Assembly (NCBI GenBank): GCA_016930375.1
Contig: JAFGGU010000108.1
Location: forward strand, 1-53,225
Direction of reading: 5' to 3'
DNA from: Bacteroidales bacterium
GTDB lineage: Bacteria; Bacteroidota; Bacteroidia; Bacteroidales; UBA10428
Length of the DNA stretch: 53,225 nt
The translations under genes were made by a program, and so were the position numbers. The first letter of the stretch is position 1. Every line of letters begins with the position of its first letter. Of this stretch, positions 8,558 to 17,476 are shown piece after piece. The notes below the pieces were generated by a model that was not told the DNA's origin, made no database searches, and worked only from the letters and a program-made list of their open reading frames with translations.

Positions 8558-9382
8558 ATGTACAACAGCATCAAAAAGACTGTAAAAGCAATCTTTCCAA
8601 AAAGCTTTCTAAATAAACATGAACTGACTTTCCGGTATTTGTATTATCAGTTCTACCGGGGCAGAAAATTTCAATGCAATATTTGCACCAACGGTCTCCG
8701 GAGATTTCTGCGAACAAAAGAGGGGGAAAGAATCTGCCCCTGTTGCGGAAGTTTGGCCAGATCCCGGAGGTTATGGGATTTGCTGCAATCCGGTTACTTG
8801 CGGAAAAACCTAAAAATCCTTGACTTTTCACCTTCCCGGAGCCTTTACAGGAAGCTAAAAAGAGAGAAAAACTATTCCTATACCGCAACTGATTTTTCAG
8901 GAGAGTTTCTGGCTGATAAGCAGTATGATATTACTGATCTGGAATTACCGGATGACAGCTTTGACCTGATCATCTGCTATCATATTCTTGAGCATGTGGA
9001 GGAGGATCTGAAAGCCATGCAGGAGTTATACAGGGTATTGAAAACATCAGGTGTATGCATCATCCAGACTCCCTTTAAAGAGGGGGAAATCTTTGAGGAT
9101 CCTTCTATCCGGACTCCGGAGGAGAGGCAAAAACATTACGGACAGGCTGATCATGTCAGGATTTACTCTGTCGGGGGTCTTGCCAAACGTTTAACCATGG
9201 CGGGCTTTCAGGTTGAAGTGAAGGCTTTCACCGAAAAACCGGGTAACAAGAACGGCTTTAAGGAACAGGAATATGTGCTGGTCATTCAGCCGGATATCCC
9301 ACCGTTTGCGCCACCACAATGTGAAAATTCGGTGCAAGTCCCATTTCACCAGCCAGTTTTTCGCGGTCAACAGAACCCCTGA
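8558..9382 (+). CDS. SAM-dependent class I methyltransferase with N-terminal zinc-ribbon-like motif
   Basis: 274 residues. Residues about 40-66 carry two Cys pairs (CNIC, CPCC), a likely zinc ribbon. The Rossmann methyltransferase core follows: KILDFSPSRS (motif I, unusual in lacking the glycine-rich E/DxGxGxG), YTATDFSGEF, YDITDLELPDDSFDLIICYHILEHV and LYRVLKTSGVCIIQTPF. Close relatives often sit with glycosyltransferases and act on glycans or lipids; the substrate is unknown here. The last about 30 codons (after QEYVLVIQP) are antisense to a nitroreductase fragment and look like read-through beyond the natural end, so the tail is probably recent. The gene lies 30 bp after the GH5 gene, perhaps co-transcribed. 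Confidence 0.85.
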   Translation: MYNSIKKTVKAIFPKSFLNKHELTFRYLYYQFYRGRKFQCNICTNGLRRFLRTKEGERICPCCGSLARSRRLWDLLQSGYLRKNLKILDFSPSRSLYRKLKREKNYSYTATDFSGEFLADKQYDITDLELPDDSFDLIICYHILEHVEEDLKAMQELYRVLKTSGVCIIQTPFKEGEIFEDPSIRTPEERQKHYGQADHVRIYSVGGLAKRLTMAGFQVEVKAFTEKPGNKNGFKEQEYVLVIQPDIPPFAPPQCENSVQVPFHQPVFRGQQNP

Positions 9383-9494
9383 CAACAGTGGCCATATTCT
9401 CCGAAGCGCAATACAGGTAAATGTTTTGTGAAACAAAGCCGGCATCAATATTGGCCGTTTGAAGATTGGATTGCTGGTCTTCACCCATTTCACC
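9282..9494 (-). pseudogene. 3' fragment of a nitroreductase (SagB/ThcOx-type) gene
   Basis: About 70 codons read from just after the stop of the C11 peptidase gene to TGA at 9284-9282. The peptide (NIDAGFVSQNIYLYCASE, ATVVRGSVDREKL, HIVVAQTVGYPAE) matches the last third of FMN-dependent nitroreductase-family proteins, where the G-SQN-YL-CASE and AQTVGYP segments are conserved. The preceding two thirds (FMN-binding N-terminus) are absent: the peptidase gene occupies that position. No start codon or promoter of its own. The fragment still ends in a proper stop and has no internal stops, so the truncation looks recent. Confidence 0.75.
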
Positions 9495-9495
9495 A

Positions 9496-11040
9496 TCAGG
9501 GTATATTATCATAGAAATCCTGAAGCCAGTTATCCCACATGTGGTACTTGACGTAATCGACTGGCATGAATGTGTTGGCATCCGTATAACCGCCATGTTC
9601 CGGATCGGCATTGTACCTGCTCCTGTCCGGCGGGAAGTAGATGGCGATGCCATGTGAACCGGACATGTTGCTGCTGTGGTATTCTTCGATGACAAATTCA
9701 TCCACCGCTATTTTTACAGCTGCAGCAGCCGTCTTGATGTTCTGTACTGCACTGCTGTTGTGAACTTCATCGGCAAAATCCCACAGATCCGTCCCCCAGC
9801 AGCTGTAACTGCACGAATGATATTGCTTAGCAGCCAATCTTGCAGATTTCAGGGCTGACCAGCTGGTAGTTGCCGCCAGGGTGAAAGTGTCAATTTTCCA
9901 GGCCAGGTTCTGCAACTTGCTGATATCGCAGGCTGCCTGGGTTACACCGCTGCTATAAGAATTCCCGTATTTCACCACGATCAGGCTGGCCAGTTCCGCA
10001 GGCGTCATAGCAGGATTATTGGTCAGGTCGGCCAATATAGTGTTGTATGGCCACCCGTCTCCGGGTTCGGTCTCTTCAGATCCAACCATATAGTTGGCAT
10101 TCTCGCGGATGGCATAGGCTACTTCAACCATGCCCATGAGGCAGGCATCAAACCCCAGCACATCAATTTTTACCCCGCTACCCATTCTGGCTTCAAGATT
10201 TTGCCTGGCTGAATTCAGGGCGTCCTGCACTTCACGCATATATAAAACATCTCCATCGGTATCATCACTTGCTATAGCCTTTACCAAAGATTCATTGTTT
10301 CCGCTGCGCTTTAAGTTTGCCATACGCACCATCTTTTCCTTATGAATTTTCCATCCGTTTCCATGATTCCAGATCACCAGGGCATAATGCCGGGCAGGGT
10401 AACCGGTAACGGCCCATTCAACAAAATCCCTCAATACAGCGGGATTGCCCATATTCTGTTCCCCCATATCCTGAATAGGGTTGGAAGAAGGGAGATCGTC
10501 CCTGCCCAATAAAAACCGCCTGGTTCCTGTCCAGTCATCGTATTCATCACTTTCACCCGGTATCCTGTCCATTTGCACCACTACATTGATCCCGTTTTGT
10601 GAACCTACGGAAGACATCTCCAGAAAATCATCAATGCCGGCTCCTTCCAGGTTATTGTCCGCATCCAGGTAAACCATGAAGGTCCAGTCCGCTAAGGCCT
10701 CCGTTTCAACAATGAAATTCGTGCTGCTTCGCCCGGTCCCTTTTGCAGTAGTTACCGAAACCCGTCCGGTTACCGCATCCACGGGAATCCTGATGTCCAC
10801 TTGTGAGGTCGAAATTACGGTAATGTCGCTTGTGGCGACCTCGATATTCCCTATTTTCACGGTATTTTCAGCTGCCGATCCACCAAACCGGGCTCCCTGA
10901 ATGCTTACAACACTCCCCACAGGTCCGCTTTCAGGATCTAAGCTGTCAATGCGCGGGCCACAACCCGTAAAGAGCAGTAATACCATGGCAGAAATGGCCA
11001 TACTATTTATTACGCAGAACCTACTTTTCAGGTACATCAT
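9496..11040 (-). CDS. C11 (clostripain) family peptidase lipoprotein with IPT/TIG domain
   Basis: 514 residues from the ATG at 11040, preceded by AGGGGG; a frame reaching 11082 adds 14 residues without a signal. Lipobox LLFTGC (Cys27), then an IPT/TIG Ig-like domain (about 30-110: IDSLDPESGPVGSVVSIQG). The clostripain domain follows: DWTFMVYLDADNNLE, catalytic His226 in IWNHGNGW and catalytic Cys300 in LGFDACLMGM. These cysteine peptidases cut after Arg or Lys; here the enzyme should be lipid-anchored in the envelope or at the surface. It ends WLQDFYDNIP, about the usual family end, directly abutting a nitroreductase gene fragment. Possibly transcribed with the agarase-like gene, 97 bp upstream on the same strand. 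Confidence 0.92.
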   Translation of the reverse strand: MMYLKSRFCVINSMAISAMVLLLFTGCGPRIDSLDPESGPVGSVVSIQGARFGGSAAENTVKIGNIEVATSDITVISTSQVDIRIPVDAVTGRVSVTTAKGTGRSSTNFIVETEALADWTFMVYLDADNNLEGAGIDDFLEMSSVGSQNGINVVVQMDRIPGESDEYDDWTGTRRFLLGRDDLPSSNPIQDMGEQNMGNPAVLRDFVEWAVTGYPARHYALVIWNHGNGWKIHKEKMVRMANLKRSGNNESLVKAIASDDTDGDVLYMREVQDALNSARQNLEARMGSGVKIDVLGFDACLMGMVEVAYAIRENANYMVGSEETEPGDGWPYNTILADLTNNPAMTPAELASLIVVKYGNSYSSGVTQAACDISKLQNLAWKIDTFTLAATTSWSALKSARLAAKQYHSCSYSCWGTDLWDFADEVHNSSAVQNIKTAAAAVKIAVDEFVIEEYHSSNMSGSHGIAIYFPPDRSRYNADPEHGGYTDANTFMPVDYVKYHMWDNWLQDFYDNIP

Positions 11041-11137
11041 GATGTCCCCCTTAATTTTAAGTACAGATTTCAAACAACTCAACTAAATATACAAAATGAA
11101 AGGCTTTTTGTCAAGTATTTGGGGACGGATAACTTGA

Positions 11138-13282
11138 TTAAAAGTAAATCTGCGGTGATTTCTTTATTACCCTGTCAAATGGTTTAACCTCTCCGGTGGC
11201 AACACCATACATGACCTCATGTGATGCGGCGGCCTGGCCGGCTAATTCAGAATAAGGCCGGAGACAAATATCCAGGAACCCGATATTGTAATTTTCACCA
11301 TCAAATCTTCCGAATACAGGCTGATCCATCCATTGAAAATAATGTATGCCAATCACCTCGGGTCGGGCAAATCCCTGCTCCAGGTAATACCGGTAGGCTT
11401 CGCCACGTGCCTGTTGATCTTCAGCTCCCTGGATGCCTGTTGAAGGCAAACCACGGTCGGTGGCGCCGAAATGATATTCGCCGATGAGAACCGGTTTTCC
11501 GCTTCGCCTGGCAATTTCTCCCGTTTCCGGAGGTCCCGGATAACTGTAACCATTTATGGAAAATACATCAAACCAGGTACCGGCGCGGTAGCATAGGTCA
11601 GAGCTGATCCAGGCGTACCGTAAGCCCAGATTCAGGTGGTTCGGATCCACCTTCTTTACTTCGGAACATACCGTCTGAATATAAGTATCGACCATGATCC
11701 CGGAAAAGGCATTGCAATCCTTCCAGCATTCTTCGGAAGGACTGTCCTTCATGACAAGCGTGCTGATTTCATCAAAGGATGCCAGGTTTTGCCGCCAGGC
11801 TGAATTGAAGGATTGGATGTTTTTGTATTTCTTTTCCAGGTAACGGATAAACTCGAGCCTGGTTTCTGAAGATGTACTAACCGCAAACATTTCAAATGCC
11901 AGGTTATTGTCCCCAAACGCCCAATGGGGCTCGTTGCTCAGGAAGTACCCGATCAGGTATTTATCCTCCTTATAGGCTTCTAGCTGCCCTGCATACGCAA
12001 CCGCATTCTTCCGGTATTCTTCACTGAACACATCGGGAAAATCGCGGTACAAAAGCACTTGTGTGCTCGGGAAATCTCTCATATTCAACACATAGGGATG
12101 TCCTATTTTCCTTGCAAATTCCAGGTCACTCCAGTTGGCTATTGTATTTATGCGGTATTGTTTTAACAGTCCCTGCGTAATAGCTTCCCACTTTGCCCTG
12201 GCATCCGGTCCATACACACGGTTCATATTGACCCGCAGGAAATTAAGCATGCGGTTGTCTCCCCTTTCCCGGTATGCATTCTGATGCATTGAATCCTGCG
12301 GCGGAAGCCAGGCAAAAAGATCCTCCTGGCCACTGACCATGCCATCTGCATTATCACCTATGCAATCAACCCCGGCGCTTAAAAAGGCATATCCCTCAGG
12401 ATCCACAAACCACCAGCGCTTGCCGTCGTGATGAACCCTGAAGAACCCGGAGGATTTAAATTTCAGGCTTTTCCATCCTCCATACCGGCTCCATTGATCG
12501 GGAAAGGAAGCCTCCTTAACCGATAATTCCAATGCCACCATATTATCTGTCAATTCCTTGATATTATGTACCTTGCCTAACCAGTCCTTCTGATTCCACT
12601 GGCCGAATTCATCCACATAGGGCATTTCGGGCTTCTCAAATGCAGTTGGTATCGTATCCGTCAGATAAACAGCAGCGATTTCAATCTTGGGTGAATACTC
12701 CGGAAGCATAACGGGTTCAAAGCGGAGCACTACTTTCCCTATCTCTGCGATATCGAGCCGGTGTCCCATTACCGTACCCTTTAGTTGTCTTGGAAATCGC
12801 TTCATGAATATCTCCTGACCGTCGAGGTGACTCAATGGAATAACCATCTTGGTTTTCAGATTGGGAAGGATGCCTACCTTGGGTGAAATCCGGGGTTGTT
12901 CCGAGAACTCCTGCTCAGACGCTTCACCTTGCTGAACAATATTGGCTTCCGAAAAATCCTCTCCTTTTTTGTAAAAATCCACATACACAATGGCGCTGTA
13001 GGGATTAGTGCTCATGATCTCGCAAACCAGGTATTTTGCATCGGCCCAGGGCACGGAATCCCGTCCGTCGGTGATTGTAATACTGAATTCCCTGTTCTGT
13101 GGGGCAAATACGACAGCATTTTTCTCAAATTCCGGGCTTTTATTCCATGCCAATCCACCCTGGCTTTGCTCAACAATACGGTCGAGATTGAAGGAATAGA
13201 GGATTTGTTGTTCAATATTTCTTTTGCATCCTGTGAGGAAAGTAATAGTTATTATAGCTATTACCAGATTAAATGATCTCAT
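11138..13282 (-). CDS. Agarase-like glycoside hydrolase lipoprotein
   Basis: 714 residues. Lipobox ITFLTGC (Cys19). Residues about 20-215 form a beta-rich N-terminal module (FSITITDGRDSVPW...) like the carbohydrate-binding/jelly-roll region of GH50 beta-agarases. From about 280 (FFRVHHDGKRWWFVDPEGYAFLSAG) a clan-A TIM barrel runs to the end. Candidate acid/base Glu451 lies in GYFLSNEPHW and candidate nucleophile Glu602 in PVLIGEYHFGATDRG. I read this as agarase/GH50-like or a related GH family; substrates other than agar are possible and many such genes in non-marine Bacteroidota act on other galactans. The signal points to an outer-membrane lipoprotein. No SusC/SusD pair is nearby, so it is not in a classical polysaccharide utilisation locus. 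Confidence 0.85.
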   Translation of the reverse strand: MRSFNLVIAIITITFLTGCKRNIEQQILYSFNLDRIVEQSQGGLAWNKSPEFEKNAVVFAPQNREFSITITDGRDSVPWADAKYLVCEIMSTNPYSAIVYVDFYKKGEDFSEANIVQQGEASEQEFSEQPRISPKVGILPNLKTKMVIPLSHLDGQEIFMKRFPRQLKGTVMGHRLDIAEIGKVVLRFEPVMLPEYSPKIEIAAVYLTDTIPTAFEKPEMPYVDEFGQWNQKDWLGKVHNIKELTDNMVALELSVKEASFPDQWSRYGGWKSLKFKSSGFFRVHHDGKRWWFVDPEGYAFLSAGVDCIGDNADGMVSGQEDLFAWLPPQDSMHQNAYRERGDNRMLNFLRVNMNRVYGPDARAKWEAITQGLLKQYRINTIANWSDLEFARKIGHPYVLNMRDFPSTQVLLYRDFPDVFSEEYRKNAVAYAGQLEAYKEDKYLIGYFLSNEPHWAFGDNNLAFEMFAVSTSSETRLEFIRYLEKKYKNIQSFNSAWRQNLASFDEISTLVMKDSPSEECWKDCNAFSGIMVDTYIQTVCSEVKKVDPNHLNLGLRYAWISSDLCYRAGTWFDVFSINGYSYPGPPETGEIARRSGKPVLIGEYHFGATDRGLPSTGIQGAEDQQARGEAYRYYLEQGFARPEVIGIHYFQWMDQPVFGRFDGENYNIGFLDICLRPYSELAGQAAASHEVMYGVATGEVKPFDRVIKKSPQIYF

Positions 13283-13332
13283 TGGTATGGGTATTTATGG
13301 GTATGTGGTTTTCTGGTTTGGCTATTGGTTTC

Positions 13333-13415
13333 GCCCTTTCAGGGCTTAAATGATTTGGCTTCATGCATTGACGCAGGGCTGCGCCCTGCGCTATTACTTT
13401 TCGGCCTTACAGGCC
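13333..13415. repeat. Hairpin repeat of the CAGGGC / GGCCT family
   Basis: Three hairpins in a row: GCCCT-ttc-AGGGC (13333-13345), CGCAGGGC-tgc-GCCCTGCG (13372-13390) and GGCCT-tac-AGGCC (13403-13415). The same building blocks recur at 39660-39800, so this is a dispersed intergenic repeat. Confidence 0.7.
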
Positions 13416-13416
13416 T

Positions 13417-13530
13417 CCCATCTCCCCATCTCCTTGTCTCCCCATCTCCCCATCTCCTTGTCTCCCCATCTCCCCATCTCCTTGTCTCCCCATCTCCCCA
13501 TCTCCTTGTCTCCCCATCTCCCACTCTCCC
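13417..13530. repeat. 24-bp tandem repeat, about 4 copies
   Basis: CCTTG recurs at 13432, 13456, 13480 and 13504, exactly 24 bp apart; each unit is CCTTGTCTCCCCATCTCCCC plus ATCT. Because 24 is a multiple of 3 it leaves frames open on both strands (HLLVSPSP repeats). I take those frames as artefacts. Confidence 0.9.
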
Positions 13531-13533
13531 CAT

Positions 13534-13571
13534 CACTCCCTACTCCTTACTCCCTACTCCATACTCCCTAC
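13534..13571 (-). repeat. Heptamer array (GGGAGTA-type) at the 3' end of the SPOR gene
   Basis: Read on the minus strand it is a run of GGGAGTA, GGAGTAA and similar 7-mers starting in the stop codon of the SPOR protein gene (TAG at 13570-13568). Confidence 0.85.
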
Positions 13572-14608
13572 CTAACCCTCGTCACCCACAGTTCCTGATC
13601 CAGTCGCTCTTTCATTTGACTCAGGGCGGCGGCAGCCTGCTCTTTGGAGTCAAATGACCCCAGACTGACCATATAGTAATTGCCCCGCTTGGGAAGAAGC
13701 ACCGGGGAAAATCCCCTTTTCTCCAACCGTGCTTTTTGTCGTATGGCATTGCTCTCTACCCCGAAAGCACCGGCAATAATATGATAGCCTTTTTCAGTAA
13801 TTGTGGTAACTTCTGGTGAAACAGGTTGAGGTGCGGTTTTTTCGATGACTTCCGCAGGTTTATTCCTGGCTTCCTCATACAGCAAAGCTTCCTCCCGGGC
13901 AGTTCGCTGATCGAGTTCACGGCTGATCCTTTCCTGCGATGTATCTGTTCCTGAACTATCCCTGTTTCCGAATACGAGCCGGTCATCCTCGTTGCTGTCG
14001 CTGGAAGAAACCAGTACAACCGGTTCGCGTGATGTAAAGCGCTGATAAATACCGGTAAAATATACCAGGGCTAACAACCCGGCGAGTATGGTTGAAATGG
14101 ACAGTGGTATCCACCATCTCCTTCGCTTCTCGGTGTTTGTCACAATGGGCGGCACATAAGGCTTCGGATTGATTGTACGGGGAGCGGTGGTCCGGGCGAC
14201 CGGGATATCCAGTTTTGGCAATTCGAAGATATTGATCCGGTTTACCAGTTCTTTCATGGGCTTGAAACTGTATTTGCCCGTTTTGTCGCGTCCGATGTAT
14301 CCGATGCCTTCGAGGGTGGTTGTGCCGGTCAACCTGAGCTGTTCTTCAGCAGATTTTATAAGGAGAGTAATATATTTTGCTGCTTCATCCCGGGTCAGTT
14401 GGTGCTTCTGCATGATGTAACCGGTCAGTTCACCGTCATCGGTCTTATTCCTGTCATCAAACAAAATGTCTTTGGCAGGTGGATTTACAATGCCGGTGGT
14501 TCTGTTGATTTCTGCCGGACGATGGCTTACGGTAAAAGTACCGAAGCCCGGAATTACTATTTTTTCATGAAGAAGCAGCAATTCCCGAATAAGTGGAGAT
14601 ATATTCAC
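13568..14608 (-). CDS. HU-CCDC81-type and SPOR domain membrane protein
   Basis: 346 residues from a GTG at 14608. An ATG 23 codons further up is rejected because it precedes the -7 element TAATTTTG at 14652-14645. The N-terminus (NISPLIRELLLLHEKIVIPGFGTF) is the Bacteroidota HU-CCDC81 DNA-binding-like fold, with a second copy about 60-120 (LTGYIMQKHQLTRDEAAKYI). One membrane span lies at about 166-187 after RRRWW. A C-terminal SPOR domain (about 268-344: GYHIIAGAFG, RGFSPVLLPKRGNYYMVSLGSF) should bind denuded septal peptidoglycan. Topology places the HU part in the cytoplasm and SPOR in the periplasm, so it may link the nucleoid to the division site (inference). Its stop codon is part of a heptamer array. 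Confidence 0.85.
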   Translation of the reverse strand: MNISPLIRELLLLHEKIVIPGFGTFTVSHRPAEINRTTGIVNPPAKDILFDDRNKTDDGELTGYIMQKHQLTRDEAAKYITLLIKSAEEQLRLTGTTTLEGIGYIGRDKTGKYSFKPMKELVNRINIFELPKLDIPVARTTAPRTINPKPYVPPIVTNTEKRRRWWIPLSISTILAGLLALVYFTGIYQRFTSREPVVLVSSSDSNEDDRLVFGNRDSSGTDTSQERISRELDQRTAREEALLYEEARNKPAEVIEKTAPQPVSPEVTTITEKGYHIIAGAFGVESNAIRQKARLEKRGFSPVLLPKRGNYYMVSLGSFDSKEQAAAALSQMKERLDQELWVTRVR

Positions 14609-14644
14609 AGGTATTTGATTAATTAGGCTACAACCAAAATTTGT

Positions 14645-14678
14645 CAAAATTAATAAAATATATATTTTAAGCATCAAA
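14645..14678 (-). promoter_or_regulatory. Promoter of the SPOR gene (TTTG-N22-TAATTTTG)
   Basis: Minus strand TTTG (14678-14675), 22 nt, TAATTTTG (14652-14645), about 36 nt before the GTG start. The spacer is slightly long; the -7 element is a full consensus match. Confidence 0.6.
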
Positions 14679-14716
14679 TCACTATCTTAGTGGTCCTAAA
14701 ACCGAAAATTACATCC

Positions 14717-15853
14717 ATGAAAAAAATCTCGATGGTTGATCTTCACGGGCAGTACCAACGCATTAAGCCCGAGATTGACCAGGCCATTCAGCGTGTACTC
14801 GACAGCGCAGTATTTGTCAAGGGTTCCGAAGTGAAGGAGTTTGAAAATGAATTGGCGCAATATCTTGGAATCAAACATGTGATTGCCTGCGGCAATGGTA
14901 CAGATGCTTTGCAGATAGGGCTCATGGCGCTTGGTCTGAGACCCGGCGATGAAGTGATAACGCCCAATTTTACATTTATTTCCACGGTTGAGGTGTCTGC
15001 GTTACTGGGATTGAAACCGGTTCTGGTTGACGTTGAGCCGGGAACATTCAATATAGATATCAGATCCCTTGAAAAAGCCATTACACCCAGAACCAAGGTT
15101 ATCATTCCCGTTCACCTCTTTGGCCAGTGTGCCAACATGGACGAGATCCTGCGTATTGCAAATGAAAAAGGAATTATCGTTTTTGAAGATGTTGCCCAGG
15201 CCTTGTCTGCTGATTGTACCCTGAAATCAGGGAAAACGGTCAAGGCAGGTACTATGGGACATATGGCCAGCACTTCTTTCTTTCCCTCCAAAAACCTGGG
15301 TTGTTTCGGCGACGGGGGTGCCATGATGACGAATGATTCCGGGCTGGCCAGTACATTGGCTGCCATCACGCATCACGGCATGCGGAAACGTTATTATTAC
15401 GATCTTACAGGCGTAAATTCAAGGCTCGATACCATGCAGGCAGCCATACTGCGGGTAAAGCTCAAATACCTGAATGATTATACCAGGTCCCGCCGCCAGG
15501 CAGCCGACTGGTATGACAAAGCCCTGAAAGGACTTCCTGGAATTGAGATTCCCGAGCGTTCACCCTTTAGTACCCATGTTTTTCACCAGTACACGCTTAA
15601 ACTGGATAAGGTTGACCGTGAGGGGATTATGAAACACCTTGAAGCCAAAGGAATCCCTTCCATGATTTATTATCCCGTACCTCTGCATGTTCAACAAGCT
15701 TTCCTTTACCTGGGTTATCCTGAAAATGGTTTCCCCGTTTCCGGCAAACTTTGCAGCAGTGTTCTATCGCTTCCCATGCATACAGAGCTTGATGCAGAGC
15801 AACTTAAATACATTACCGACAGCATTGTTGAATTTGTAACCCGTAAATCATGA
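14717..15853 (+). CDS. DegT/DnrJ/EryC1 (WbpE-like) sugar aminotransferase
   Basis: 378 residues. PLP-dependent transfer of an amino group to a keto-sugar nucleotide. ATG at 14717 chosen; a GTG at 14690 would add nine residues. Motifs: [46 protein letters not shown], the PLP lysine in [15 protein letters not shown] and [14 protein letters not shown]. The very next gene is a WbpD-like N-acetyltransferase overlapping by 4 nt, so the product is probably an acetamido sugar, as in the WbpE-WbpD steps to 2,3-diacetamido uronic acids. The dehydrogenase steps (wbpA, wbpB) are not in this window, so the exact sugar stays open. Confidence 0.92.
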   Translation: MKKISMVDLHGQYQRIKPEIDQAIQRVLDSAVFVKGSEVKEFENELAQYLGIKHVIACGNGTDALQIGLMALGLRPGDEVITPNFTFISTVEVSALLGLKPVLVDVEPGTFNIDIRSLEKAITPRTKVIIPVHLFGQCANMDEILRIANEKGIIVFEDVAQALSADCTLKSGKTVKAGTMGHMASTSFFPSKNLGCFGDGGAMMTNDSGLASTLAAITHHGMRKRYYYDLTGVNSRLDTMQAAILRVKLKYLNDYTRSRRQAADWYDKALKGLPGIEIPERSPFSTHVFHQYTLKLDKVDREGIMKHLEAKGIPSMIYYPVPLHVQQAFLYLGYPENGFPVSGKLCSSVLSLPMHTELDAEQLKYITDSIVEFVTRKS

Positions 15854-16431
15854 ACCAGGATTATTTTGTACACGAAACAGCGATAATCGACAGAAATGCT
15901 GTGATAGGAAAGGGTACAAAAATTTGGCACTTCACCCATGTCATGTCGGATTGCGTCATTGGCGAACACTGCAATCTGGGTCAGAACGTGGTGGTATCAC
16001 CCGGTGTTAAGCTGGGCAATAATGTGAAAGTACAGAACAACGTTTCCATCTATACCGGTGTTATCTGTGAAGAGGATGTTTTTCTCGGACCTTCGATGGT
16101 ATTTACCAATGTGATCAATCCGCGCAGTGCCATTGCCCGCAAAGATCAGTACAAAACCACCCTCGTTGAAAGGGGCGCCAGCATCGGAGCCAACGCGACC
16201 ATTATCTGCGGCATCCGGATCGGCCGTTATGCTTTTATCGGTGCCGGCGCTGTCGTCACCAAGGATGTAAAAGCCTATGAACTTGTGGTGGGAAACCCTG
16301 CCCGACATTCCGGATGGATGAGTGAATTCGGGCACAGGCTGGAATTCGACCAGGTTGGAATTGCCGAATGCCCCGAAAGCAAAGAAAAATACAGACTTGA
16401 TGATAATACAGTAACAAAAGTTACCCCTTGA
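15850..16431 (+). CDS. WbpD-like hexapeptide N-acetyltransferase
   Basis: 193 residues, left-handed beta-helix acyltransferase. Hexapeptide repeats run through about residues 10-145 ([50 protein letters not shown]). The opening KIWHFTHV and the [18 protein letters not shown] loop are typical of WbpD/WlbB enzymes, which acetylate the 3-amino group of a UDP-2-acetamido-3-amino sugar with acetyl-CoA. Its ATG overlaps the aminotransferase stop (ATGA), and its stop overlaps the galE start by 1 nt, so translation is probably coupled. The short C-terminal tail after [14 protein letters not shown] is unstructured. Confidence 0.9.
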   Translation: MNQDYFVHETAIIDRNAVIGKGTKIWHFTHVMSDCVIGEHCNLGQNVVVSPGVKLGNNVKVQNNVSIYTGVICEEDVFLGPSMVFTNVINPRSAIARKDQYKTTLVERGASIGANATIICGIRIGRYAFIGAGAVVTKDVKAYELVVGNPARHSGWMSEFGHRLEFDQVGIAECPESKEKYRLDDNTVTKVTP

Positions 16432-17465
16432 TGAAGAAAAAAGTGTTGGTAACCGGCGGAACCGGATTTATCGGCTCTCATACCGTAGTGGAACTCCTGC
16501 AAAACGGATTTGAGACAATTATCATTGACGACCTTCGCAACTCTCAGGTTGAAGTGCTTGACAGGATTCAAAAAATTACGGGTATCCGGCCCTCTTTTGA
16601 GAATTTTGATTTGTGCGACCTGCCAAAACTACAGGATTGCTGCCATAGATACCCTGACATACAGGCCGTTGTGCATTTTGCTGCCCTGAAAGCCGTGGGG
16701 GAATCCGTTGAGAAACCGCTCGAGTACTATGGCAATAACCTGATCTCCATGATAAATCTCCTGCAGGTCATGCGGGAATTTAAAATCCCAAACCTCGTAT
16801 TTTCATCCTCCTGCACGGTTTACGGGCAACCCGACTTGCTGCCCGTAACGGAGCATTCCCCCGTCAAGCCGGCCAATTCCCCTTACGGGAATACCAAGCA
16901 GATTTCCGAAGAGATCATGCGTGATACCATTGCAGCCGTTGAGGGCATAAAAGCCATCTCACTGAGGTACTTCAATCCCATTGGAGCGCATGAGTCGGCA
17001 CTCATTGGAGAGCTCCCGCTGGGTACTCCGCTTAACCTGGTCCCTTATATTACACAGACCGCTATTGGTATACGGGAGGAACTGAGGGTGTTTGGAAACG
17101 ACTATGATACGCCCGACGGGACTGGCATCCGTGACTATATCGATGTTGTCGATCTGGCCAGGGCACATGTGAAAGCCATTGAACGCCTGCTGAATAACAA
17201 AACCAAAAAGAATTTCGAAGTATTCAACCTGGGCACCGGAAAAGGATTATCGGTGCTCGATGTGGTAAAAACCTTTGAAAAAGCAACCGGACAAAAAGTG
17301 AATTACAAAATATATCCACGACGGCCGGGGGATATTTCGAGTGTTTATGCCGATACTACTTTGGCGAACCAGGAACTGGGTTGGAAAGCGGATACCCCGC
17401 TTGAAAAAACCCTGCTGTCAGCCTGGAACTGGGAAAAAAACATACGTAAAAAACAGAATCAATAA
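16431..17465 (+). CDS. galE: UDP-glucose 4-epimerase
   Basis: 344 residues, short-chain dehydrogenase fold. Interconverts UDP-glucose and UDP-galactose (or the N-acetyl forms) with bound NAD. Motifs: GGTGFIGSH at the N-terminus for NAD binding, SSSCTVYGQPDLLPVTE with the catalytic Ser/Thr region, SPYGNTK with the Tyr-x3-Lys pair, LRYFNPIGAH, GTGIRDYIDVVDLA and GTGKGLSVLDV. ATG at 16431 is preferred over TTG at 16428. Third gene of the nucleotide-sugar operon; it should supply galactose-type precursors for the surface glycan built with the neighbouring enzymes. Confidence 0.95.
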   Translation: MKKKVLVTGGTGFIGSHTVVELLQNGFETIIIDDLRNSQVEVLDRIQKITGIRPSFENFDLCDLPKLQDCCHRYPDIQAVVHFAALKAVGESVEKPLEYYGNNLISMINLLQVMREFKIPNLVFSSSCTVYGQPDLLPVTEHSPVKPANSPYGNTKQISEEIMRDTIAAVEGIKAISLRYFNPIGAHESALIGELPLGTPLNLVPYITQTAIGIREELRVFGNDYDTPDGTGIRDYIDVVDLARAHVKAIERLLNNKTKKNFEVFNLGTGKGLSVLDVVKTFEKATGQKVNYKIYPRRPGDISSVYADTTLANQELGWKADTPLEKTLLSAWNWEKNIRKKQNQ

Positions 17466-17476
17466 TTCAACGGATT

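Noticed and set aside
8558-9382. Diversity-generating retroelement linked to the S23/Avd-like gene
   Set aside because: No reverse transcriptase, template repeat or variable repeat was seen anywhere in the window; the T9SS duplication is not adenine-biased.
9282-9701. 139-codon minus-strand frame as an intact gene
   Set aside because: Only the last 70 codons resemble a nitroreductase; the first half is an alternative frame of the C11 peptidase.
13417-13530. CRISPR-like repeat array
   Set aside because: The 24-bp units are directly adjacent without unique spacers; it is a simple tandem repeat, and no cas gene is in the window.
13325-13657. Open frames across the 24-bp repeat on both strands (110, 82 and 65 codons)
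   Set aside because: They are open only because the unit length is a multiple of three; the peptides are pure repeats and one overlaps the SPOR gene.
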